Shown one piece after another: positions 37,731 through 44,449 of a stretch of DNA of 64,000 nucleotides. Below the pieces are notes generated by a model. That model made no database searches. It worked only from the letters and a program-made list of their open reading frames with translations, and was not told the origin of the DNA. Position numbers and translations under genes: made by a program. The stretch covers positions 2,976,001-3,040,000 of the forward strand of contig NZ_CP154625.1 in the NCBI RefSeq assembly GCF_051148895.1. The letters are read 5' to 3'. Each line of letters starts with the position of its first letter. The stretch's first letter is position 1. Source of the stretch: Terrisporobacter vanillatitrophus. Lineage in GTDB: Bacteria; Bacillota; Clostridia; Peptostreptococcales; Peptostreptococcaceae.

Positions 37731-37777
37731 AAAAATATTCATCTTATATTTATGAATATTTTTCTGAAGGTCTTTTC
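37721..37777 (+). terminator. Riboswitch expression-platform terminator
   Basis: Perfect 22-bp stem starting AGACCTTCAGAAAAATATTC, with a 9-nt loop and then TTTTC. It is mutually exclusive with riboswitch P1. Confidence 0.88.
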
Positions 37778-37803
37778 AATTATTTGTAATAAAGGAGCTC
37801 AAA

Positions 37804-38934
37804 ATGAAAAATTTTAAAGAAGAGTTTGTTAAATCCATAAGATATATAATACCTATATTTCTTATATTTTTAGGAATACTTGCACTTAAAAACCACGACC
37901 ATATAACTAGTTTTTTTTACACTAACTTTGCAATACTTAGCGGTTTACTTACACCATTTTTTATAGGTTTTGTAATAGCATATATGCTCAACCAACCTAT
38001 GAAAAAATTAGAAGAAAAGTTTAAGTTAAAAAGAGGACTTTCCGTTTTAATTATTTACGGAATAACTTTGATTATATTAATATTTTCATGGCTATTTATT
38101 GTTCCCGTTATAAAATCTAATATTAATGAACTTGCTCTTTCTATTCCAAGTGGCATAGATCAGGTACAAGATTTAATTAACAATATTTCATCACAATTCA
38201 AATTTGATATCAATAATCCTGACATTAAAGCACAAATTAATGATTTTATTACTAAAGTTTTAATTCCAGTATCAAGCTTCACAGCATCTACTGTTAGTAA
38301 CTTTATTATTAATTTAATGAGTACCATCGTATCTTATACTATCAATATTGTCCTTGGTTTAGTTATATCAGTTTATCTACTTTTATCAAAAGAAAAATAT
38401 ATTAAAGTTGTCAGTTTATTTTTTCAAAAAATATTAAAACAACATTATTTTAAAGTAAAAGAATTTGTTAATATATTAGACAATAATATTGGTGTATATA
38501 TAGTAGCAAAAGCTATGGATTCTACAATTTACGGTATTATATGTACTATAGCGCTTACATTAACAGGTTCTAAATATGCATTATTTATAGGAATAATTGC
38601 TGGTGTAACAAATATGATCCCTTTCTTTGGACCTATATTAGGCACTATTATAGCTGTTGTTACAAACTTATTCTTCTCTATTAATAAAGCTATTTTAGTT
38701 TTAGTAGTAATGGTAGTAGTTCAGCAATTAGAAAGTGCCATATTAGAACCTCATTTTGTTGGAAAACAAGTTGGTGTACCTCCAATATTAACAATATTCG
38801 CTGTAACATTTGCTGGAAAATATACAGGATTTTTAGGTATATTATTAGCCGTACCAGTTACCGGTGTTCTTTTGGTTTACTTTAAAAGATACATTTACAA
38901 CAAACAAGAAGAGTTTCTAAGCAATACTATATAA
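37804..38934 (+). CDS. AI-2E family (DUF20/TqsA-YtvI-like) membrane transporter
   Basis: Polytopic membrane protein (376 aa, about 7-8 helices) of the AI-2E family. Members include TqsA (autoinducer-2 export), YtvI-like proteins and, in some species, cation/proton antiporters. Features: NLSGLLTPFFIGFVIAYMLN-type N-terminus, a central hydrophilic segment (about residues 110-150), GVTNMIPFFGPILGTI and QQLESAILEPHFVGKQVGVPP near the C-terminus. Expression from an Mn2+ riboswitch suggests a role in Mn2+ or ion homeostasis rather than autoinducer transport; that is inference. The ribosome binding site is AAAGGAGC. Confidence 0.88.
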   Translation: MKNFKEEFVKSIRYIIPIFLIFLGILALKNHDHITSFFYTNFAILSGLLTPFFIGFVIAYMLNQPMKKLEEKFKLKRGLSVLIIYGITLIILIFSWLFIVPVIKSNINELALSIPSGIDQVQDLINNISSQFKFDINNPDIKAQINDFITKVLIPVSSFTASTVSNFIINLMSTIVSYTINIVLGLVISVYLLLSKEKYIKVVSLFFQKILKQHYFKVKEFVNILDNNIGVYIVAKAMDSTIYGIICTIALTLTGSKYALFIGIIAGVTNMIPFFGPILGTIIAVVTNLFFSINKAILVLVVMVVVQQLESAILEPHFVGKQVGVPPILTIFAVTFAGKYTGFLGILLAVPVTGVLLVYFKRYIYNKQEEFLSNTI

Positions 38935-38955
38935 AACAACAAGTATAAACAAAAT

Positions 38956-39004
38956 AAAAAATACCTTAAAATAGACTTTTATAGGCTATTCTAAGGTATT
39001 TTTT
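38956..39004. terminator. Bidirectional terminator between AI-2E gene and thiC
   Basis: Arms AAAAATACCTTA.AATAG / CTATT.TAAGGTATTTTT with a loop of about 8 nt and T-runs on both strands. Confidence 0.85.
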
Positions 39005-39006
39005 AA

Positions 39007-40311
39007 TTAATCCATAATATCTACATCTTCACCTTTTAATATCTTATTTATATTTCTAACCGCACACATTTTTCCACACATTGTACAAGTATCTTCATTT
39101 TCTGGTTTAGACTCTACTCTATATCTTCTTGCTTTTTCACTATCTATAGCTAAATCAAACATTTTTTCCCAGTCTAAATTTCTTCTAGCTTTACTCATTT
39201 CATTATCCCAATCAGTAGCACCTTTAACTCCTTTTGCTATATCCGCTGCATGAGCTGCTATTTTAGATGCAATTATTCCTTCTTTTACATCTTCTACTGT
39301 TGGTAGTCTTAAATGTTCTGCTGGAGTTACATAACATAAGAATGACGCTCCATAAGTAGCTGCAATAGCTCCACCTATAGCAGCTGTTATATGATCATAA
39401 CCTGGTGCTACGTCAGTAACTAGTGGACCTAAAACATAAAAAGGTGCTCCTTTACAAACAGTTTCTTCTATTTCCATATTAGCTTTTATTTGATTTAATG
39501 GCATATGGCCAGGACCTTCTATCATAACCTGAACATTTTTCTCCCAAGCTCGAGTAGTCAATTCTCCAAGTGTAACTAACTCCTCAATTTGAGATACATC
39601 CCCTGCATCTGCAATACTTCCTGGTCTACAAGCATCTCCTAAACTTATAGTAACATCATGTTTTGCACAAATATCTAATATTTCATCATAGTATTCATAG
39701 AAAGGGTTTTCATTTCCTGTCAACTCCATCCATGCAAATATAATAGACCCTCCCCTAGATACTATATTAGTAAGTCTATTAGATTTTTTAAATCTTTCTG
39801 CTGTATGTTTGTTAACTCCACAGTGAAGAGTCAAAAAGTCCACACCATCTTCTGCATGCATTCTAACAATATCTAACCATTCTTTTGCAGTTATTTTCTT
39901 TAATGGCTTATTATAATATACTACTGCATCATATATAGGTACTGTACCTATCATTGCAGGACATTCATCTATTAATTTTTTTCTAAATGTCTGAGTATCT
40001 CCAAAAGAACTTAGATCCATTATAGCTTCTGCTCCTAAGTTTACTGCATTCATAACTTTTTCCATTTCTATATTTGTATCAAGGCAATCTTTAGAAGTAC
40101 CTAAGTTTACATTAATTTTTGTTTTTAGCTTTTTACCTATTCCATAAGGTTTTAGAGATTTATGATTTTTATTAGCTGGTATTACTACCTTTCCTTGTCC
40201 TACTAAATCAAGTAATTCTTTCACCTCCATATTTTCATATATTGCTACTTTTTTCAACTCTTCTGTTATTATTCCTTTTCTCGCTGCATCCATCTGTGTT
40301 GTGTAACTCAT
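39007..40311 (-). CDS. thiC: Phosphomethylpyrimidine synthase ThiC
   Basis: Radical SAM enzyme (434 aa, the shorter form without the long N-terminal domain) that converts 5-aminoimidazole ribotide to HMP phosphate in thiamine synthesis. Conserved blocks: NVNLGTSKDC, MDLSSFGDT, TLHCGVNKHTAERF, SLGDACRPGSIADA, MIEGPGHMPLNQI and GPLVTDVAPGYDHITAAIGG. The C-terminal cluster-binding cysteines are spaced CTMCGKMC (CX2CX3C), one residue shorter than the commonly quoted CX2CX4C. It is controlled by a TPP riboswitch upstream. No other thi gene is in the window. Confidence 0.97.
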   Translation of the reverse strand: MSYTTQMDAARKGIITEELKKVAIYENMEVKELLDLVGQGKVVIPANKNHKSLKPYGIGKKLKTKINVNLGTSKDCLDTNIEMEKVMNAVNLGAEAIMDLSSFGDTQTFRKKLIDECPAMIGTVPIYDAVVYYNKPLKKITAKEWLDIVRMHAEDGVDFLTLHCGVNKHTAERFKKSNRLTNIVSRGGSIIFAWMELTGNENPFYEYYDEILDICAKHDVTISLGDACRPGSIADAGDVSQIEELVTLGELTTRAWEKNVQVMIEGPGHMPLNQIKANMEIEETVCKGAPFYVLGPLVTDVAPGYDHITAAIGGAIAATYGASFLCYVTPAEHLRLPTVEDVKEGIIASKIAAHAADIAKGVKGATDWDNEMSKARRNLDWEKMFDLAIDSEKARRYRVESKPENEDTCTMCGKMCAVRNINKILKGEDVDIMD

Positions 40312-40351
40312 TTTATTTCCCCTTTCATCTTATCTTTATAATATTTTTAAA

Positions 40352-40401
40352 TAAAAAAATCTTTCTTACTTTGGCAATAATTGCGCAAAATAAGAAAGAT
40401 T
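40352..40401 (-). terminator. Second terminator in the thiC leader
   Basis: Arms AATCTTTCTTA / TAAGAAAGATT with partial internal pairing, followed on the minus strand by TTTTTTTATTT. It lies between the first leader terminator and thiC. Confidence 0.8.
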
Positions 40402-40411
40402 GTCTTAATAT

Positions 40412-40442
40412 AAAAAGTCGTACAATAAATGTACGACTTTTA
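40412..40442 (-). terminator. First terminator in the thiC leader
   Basis: Arms AAAAGTCGTACA / TGTACGACTTTT with a short loop, then TATAT on the minus strand. It is a probable expression platform of the TPP riboswitch. Confidence 0.8.
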
Positions 40443-40502
40443 ATCAAAATTAATAAATAATGTCATTAACAATAAAATGTTAAAACAAAATATATACAAT
40501 AC

Positions 40503-40587
40503 TTAATCTCCCTACGTCGGCATTATCCAAACAGGTTCAATGGGTTTAGAATTAAAAATTCATTCTCAGCAATAGCTCCCCTAAATA
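40503..40587 (-). promoter_or_regulatory. TPP (THI-box) riboswitch upstream of thiC
   Basis: On the minus strand: AGGGGAGC, GCTGAGAATGA, ACCCATTGAACCTGTTTGGA, TAATGCCGACGTAGGGAGA, the full set of conserved THI-element blocks in order. It is followed by two terminators before thiC, so TPP binding should repress transcription. Confidence 0.96.
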
Positions 40588-40602
40588 TTTTATTTTAACC
40601 TT

Positions 40603-40631
40603 ATTCTAGCACTATATTACATTAACTTCAA
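40603..40631 (-). promoter_or_regulatory. Sigma-A promoter of the thiC leader
   Basis: Minus strand: -35 TTGAAG, 17-bp spacer, -10 TAGAAT, about 15 bases before the THI aptamer. Confidence 0.6.
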
Positions 40632-40770
40632 CATTATAGATTTTTTTATATAGATATTTAAATATTTATTATTAATCTCTTGAATAAAATGTTTAGACAT
40701 ATTTTTCTAATATTCATAATTTCATTTAATTATAGTCAACACTCAAAACATATAGAAGCATTATAAAAAT

Positions 40771-40804
40771 AAAACCATATTGATTTAAATATCAATATGG
40801 TTTT
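40771..40804 (-). terminator. Terminator of sstT copy 2
   Basis: Near-perfect arms AAAACCATATTGAT / ATCAATATGGTTTT with a short loop, 40 bases after the gene. Confidence 0.8.
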
Positions 40805-40846
40805 AGTATATTTACTATTATTTCTATTAATCTAAATTTAAAATAA

Positions 40847-42073
40847 TTAAGCCGCTTTATTTCTAGATTCTTTTCTTCTCTTTCCAAATTCTGCAACTGC
40901 AGTGTAAAGAACATCTGTTGAAGAGTTTAATGCAGTTTCAGCAGAGTCTTGTATTACCCCTATTATAAATCCAACACCAACTACTTGCATTGCTATTTCG
41001 TTTGGTATTCCAAATAATGAACAAGCAAGTGGTACTAGAAGTAATGATCCTCCTGCTACTCCTGATGCTCCACAAGCAGATACTGCTGATAAAACTGATA
41101 ATATTATTGCTGTTCCTATATCAACTTTTATTCCTAAAGTATGAGCAGCAGCTAAAGCAAGCACTGATATTGTTATTGCAGCTCCACCCATGTTTATAGT
41201 TGCCCCTAAAGGTATTGATACTGAGTAAGTATCACTATCTAACCCTAAATCTTTACAAAGTTTCATATTTACTGGTATATTTGCAGCAGAGCTTCTTGTA
41301 AAGAATGCTGTAATACCAGATTCTCTTAAACATCTTAATACTAATGGATATGGATTTTTTCTTATTGCCACAAAAGTTATTATTGGGTTAACTACTAAAG
41401 CAAAGATTGCCATACTTCCTAATAAAACTCCTAATAATTGCCCATAACTTAATAATGATTCTATTCCTGATGTTGCTATTGTACCAAATACTAATCCCAT
41501 TATACCAAATGGCGCTAAATTTATTACCCATCTAACAGCTTGAGATACTGCATCTGATATATTTACTATTATTTCTTTTGTTGAATCTGATGCATTTTTA
41601 AGTGCAAGTCCAAAAACAACTGCCCAAGTTAATACTCCTATATAGTTAGCCTCTGCTATTGCACTTACTGGATTTGATACTACATTCATTAATAAGTTGT
41701 TTAAAACTTCACCAACTCCACCTGGAGGTGTTACTCCCTCAGCTCCCGCTGTTAACGTTAATGTTACTGGGAATAAGAAGCTCGATATAACAGCTACTGA
41801 ACCAGCTATAAATGTGCCAAGAAGATATAAACCTATTATAGATTTTATATTTGTTTTTTGACCTTCTTTATGCTGAGATAGCGCAGCCATAACTAAGAAA
41901 AATACTAATACTGGAGCTATAGCTTTCAAAGCCCCTACGAATAGTGATCCTAAAATTGAGATTGGTGCTAATTGCGTTGGCATTGTCAATCCTAGTATTA
42001 TACCAATAACTAACCCTATAATGATTCTTTGTACTAAGCTAATATTATTCCATTTACTTACTATATTTTTCAT
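40847..42073 (-). CDS. sstT: Serine/threonine:Na+ symporter SstT (copy 2)
   Basis: Second SstT paralogue (408 aa), the same family and nearly the same length as the copy at 23.6 kb. All diagnostic segments are kept: AFFTRSSAANIPVN, IPLGATINMGGAA, SACGASGVAGGSLLL and the C-terminal DSAETALNSSTDVLYTAVAE. Differences concentrate in the middle helices and the C-terminal tail. A good promoter (42106-42134) with an adjacent 20-bp palindrome suggests regulation distinct from copy 1. Confidence 0.93.
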   Translation of the reverse strand: MKNIVSKWNNISLVQRIIIGLVIGIILGLTMPTQLAPISILGSLFVGALKAIAPVLVFFLVMAALSQHKEGQKTNIKSIIGLYLLGTFIAGSVAVISSFLFPVTLTLTAGAEGVTPPGGVGEVLNNLLMNVVSNPVSAIAEANYIGVLTWAVVFGLALKNASDSTKEIIVNISDAVSQAVRWVINLAPFGIMGLVFGTIATSGIESLLSYGQLLGVLLGSMAIFALVVNPIITFVAIRKNPYPLVLRCLRESGITAFFTRSSAANIPVNMKLCKDLGLDSDTYSVSIPLGATINMGGAAITISVLALAAAHTLGIKVDIGTAIILSVLSAVSACGASGVAGGSLLLVPLACSLFGIPNEIAMQVVGVGFIIGVIQDSAETALNSSTDVLYTAVAEFGKRRKESRNKAA

Positions 42074-42105
42074 GTTTTCTCCTCCATGTATTTTTTCTTG
42101 AATTT

Positions 42106-42134
42106 ATAATATCATTATTCGACAACGTTTTCAA
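42106..42134 (-). promoter_or_regulatory. Sigma-A promoter of sstT copy 2
   Basis: Minus strand: -35 TTGAAA, 17-bp spacer, -10 TATTAT. Confidence 0.65.
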
Positions 42135-42150
42135 CAAAAAAATTTATTTT

Positions 42151-42170
42151 TTGTGAAAAAGTTTTCACAA
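42151..42170. promoter_or_regulatory. Palindromic operator candidate
   Basis: TTGTGAAAAAGTTTTCACAA is a perfect palindrome of 9-bp arms with a 2-bp centre, located just upstream of the -35 box of sstT copy 2. It resembles the TTGTGA/TCACAA half-sites of Rex operators, but the spacing is two bases longer. The cognate regulator is unknown. Confidence 0.5.
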
Positions 42171-42377
42171 CCTTATGAGTATACTTCTATTTTAAATTTA
42201 ATTTAATAATGTATTATCCAATTATAACCCACCAAACCTTTGATATAACAGCATCACAATCACTTCCATTCTTATTTTAGATATTTTTTGAAATAATTTT
42301 ATTATTTTTTTATACATACACTTTATGAAAACCCTATCCTAAGCATTTCATTTTTAAAATAGATCAATTTTATCCAA

Positions 42378-42409
42378 AACAAAAGGAGTGGTTTAAACAA
42401 CTCCTTTTT
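42378..42409 (-). terminator. Terminator of the 93-aa gene
   Basis: Arms AAAGGAGT / ACTCCTTT with a 9-nt loop, immediately after the stop codon, with TTTTGTTTT on the minus strand. Confidence 0.75.
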
Positions 42410-42412
42410 CCT

Positions 42413-42694
42413 CTATAATTTTTCTTGCATATATATAAGTACAGTTTCAACATACTTTCCAAAATCATCTTCATTACTTGGAAAAGAACATTCTTCTATA
42501 AATTCCATTGTTTTATGTAAAACTAACTTAAAAATAGCTTTTTTATCATCTTCTTGTAATTCAATCTGCTCTCCTGTTTTTGGATTTATTAGAGATTCTA
42601 ATAAATAATCTGTGCATCCTTGTGCTAATTCTGCAATTTCTTCTATTTCAGTAAGCTCTTCTTCACTTAGATTAAATTCATTTATGTCTGTCAT
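42413..42694 (-). CDS. Small acidic hypothetical protein
   Basis: A 93-residue, highly acidic protein (MTDINEFNLSEEELTEIEEI at the N-terminus), predicted mostly helical, with no signal peptide or membrane segment and two cysteines. I do not recognise the family. It has a good ribosome binding site (GAAGGGAAGAA) and its own terminator. It lies 60 nt after the radical SAM gene, in the same direction, so co-transcription is possible. Confidence 0.7.
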   Translation of the reverse strand: MTDINEFNLSEEELTEIEEIAELAQGCTDYLLESLINPKTGEQIELQEDDKKAIFKLVLHKTMEFIEECSFPSNEDDFGKYVETVLIYMQEKL

Positions 42695-42754
42695 AATATT
42701 TCTTCCCTTCTAAATTTGTATTTGTAATATATCATAAAAAATATATAACAATAA

Positions 42755-43648
42755 TTAAAACCAAGTTATCTGTGTTGTTTCATAATTACACTTGTAACTT
42801 TCTATAATATCTTCCATTTTATATAAAATATTATATTTTTCACATTCTTCTTTAAATATTTTCCATAGATAAGATGCATTTGGTGATGGATTTTCATATA
42901 CTTCTCCAAATGTGTTCATATATATTTTATCTAAGTTTTCTTTTGAAAATATTTTTCTCAATTGTTGAAAATAATATTCTCTTTGATTATTTCTAAGTGT
43001 TACGCCCATACCATATGTAAAAATAAACTTTCCCCCACATTCATGCACTTTTCTTATGATATTTTTTATATTATCTTCATTATCATTAATAAAAGGCAAT
43101 AATGGCATAAGTAATACTCCCGTATATATGTTATTATCACTTAATTTTTTAATAGCTTTAAATCTTTCATCTGATGTACATACTTTTCTTTCAATCTTTT
43201 TGCACAATTCATCATCAAAAGTTGTAATTGTCATTTTAACTATAACCGGAGAGTGGCTTTGTATTTTTTTCAGTATATCTATATCTCTGGTTATTAAATT
43301 ACTTTTTGTAGCAATCGCGATTCCAAACCTGTATTCATCAATTATTTTTAAGGCTTCTCTAGTCAGTTCATATTTTTTTTCAAATGGATTATAAGGATCA
43401 CTCATTGCTCCCGTTCCAACTACACCTTTTTTTCTTTTAGATTGAAGTTCCTTTTTTATTATTTCTATTGAATTTTCCTTTATTCTTACTCTGTCAAAAT
43501 CTATAATTTGATAACAATTACTTCTAGAGTCACAATAAATACACCCATGACAACAACCTTTGTATATATTCATATTGTAATTAATTCCAAACCAATGGGG
43601 ATTTTCATTATATGAAGATATGATTGTTTTTGTTGGTATAAATTCCAT
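42755..43648 (-). CDS. Radical SAM protein of the SPL (spore photoproduct lyase)-like family
   Basis: Cytoplasmic radical SAM enzyme (297 aa) of the Rv2578c/SPL-like group. The 4Fe-4S motif is CCHGCIYCDSRSNC (CX3CX2C). The SAM domain continues with GTGAMSDPYNPFE, ATKSNLITRDIDIL, VIVKMTITTFDD and VLLMPLLPFINDNEDN. It has none of the extra features I would need to call true spore photoproduct lyase. Substrate unknown. The start is an ATG after AAAGGAC at normal spacing. Confidence 0.88.
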   Translation of the reverse strand: MEFIPTKTIISSYNENPHWFGINYNMNIYKGCCHGCIYCDSRSNCYQIIDFDRVRIKENSIEIIKKELQSKRKKGVVGTGAMSDPYNPFEKKYELTREALKIIDEYRFGIAIATKSNLITRDIDILKKIQSHSPVIVKMTITTFDDELCKKIERKVCTSDERFKAIKKLSDNNIYTGVLLMPLLPFINDNEDNIKNIIRKVHECGGKFIFTYGMGVTLRNNQREYYFQQLRKIFSKENLDKIYMNTFGEVYENPSPNASYLWKIFKEECEKYNILYKMEDIIESYKCNYETTQITWF

Positions 43649-43925
43649 TAAACTTCAGTCCTTTCTTTTTTTAATGAGTATTAAATTTAGAAAATTTCAA
43701 ACTAATTTCATTATATTTATGGATTATATCATAAAAAGAATATCCTAACATATATTATATAAATTTATTAATAAAGGTTGTAAATATACCTTATAATTAG
43801 GTTAATTCGTTATGTCTATGTCATAAATAAATTTTTTACAACTGAATAAAAATTGACAATAATATTTATACTCAAAATATAGTAATCATTATATAATTAT
43901 TACTATAACAATTTGGAGGTATGAA

Positions 43926-44396
43926 ATGAAATTAAAAAATTTAATTCACTATAAAGATTTTGATTCAGATAATATTATATTCCATTCTCTAACACAAAGT
44001 ACTGATGATGAAATACTAACTTACGTAATTAATGTTACATCTGATTTGTTAAATGAAGTTTTTTTATCTGATGATTTTAAAATAAGTTCAAAAGAAAATC
44101 TAATAAACTATGATGAAAGGGATCTTGGCGAATTAGCTACATATATGTGTATAACACCTTTTGCGCAATCCACTTTAGCAAAAGGAACTAACTGGCAAGA
44201 AAAAGCAACTTCTTACTTAGAATGTTTTATAGGATATATTATTGGTACTATGGATAAAGAGGAATTTTTAGGTAATTTAATAGAAATGAGAGAAATGTTA
44301 AATATGTCTAATAAATTTTATACAGGATTGGTTATTTACTTTAGTGAAAATAAAAAAACTATCATTAATGGCATATTAAATAAACTACAATTTTAA
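43926..44396 (+). CDS. Hypothetical protein, 156 aa
   Basis: Predicted soluble, largely helical, acidic protein with no signal peptide. The C-terminal half (GTNWQEKATSYLECFIGYII) contains a hydrophobic stretch, but not a clear membrane helix. I do not recognise the family. It is a single gene with a strong ribosome binding site (TTTGGAGGT), a TTGACA-containing upstream region (43852) and a terminator shared with the convergent helicase gene. Confidence 0.7.
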   Translation: MKLKNLIHYKDFDSDNIIFHSLTQSTDDEILTYVINVTSDLLNEVFLSDDFKISSKENLINYDERDLGELATYMCITPFAQSTLAKGTNWQEKATSYLECFIGYIIGTMDKEEFLGNLIEMREMLNMSNKFYTGLVIYFSENKKTIINGILNKLQF

Positions 44397-44407
44397 TTAT
44401 TTTGTAT

Positions 44408-44442
44408 AAGAAAAACACTACCAAATCGCAGTGTTTTTCTTA
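44408..44442. terminator. Bidirectional terminator between the 156-aa gene and the helicase gene
   Basis: Perfect 12-bp arms AAGAAAAACACT / AGTGTTTTTCTT with a loop of about 10 nt. Confidence 0.85.
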
Positions 44443-44449
44443 TATTACT

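Larger units (their letters stand above)
42074..42412. other. Intergenic region upstream of sstT copy 2
   Basis: About 340 bases with the sstT promoter (42106-42134), a palindrome (42151-42170) and the terminator of the next gene (42378-42409). Nothing else recognisable. Confidence 0.5.

Noticed and set aside
42755..43648. True spore photoproduct lyase (SplB)
   Set aside because: The sequence fits the shorter SPL-like Rv2578c group. No splA is near, and it lacks features I would need to call SplB with confidence.
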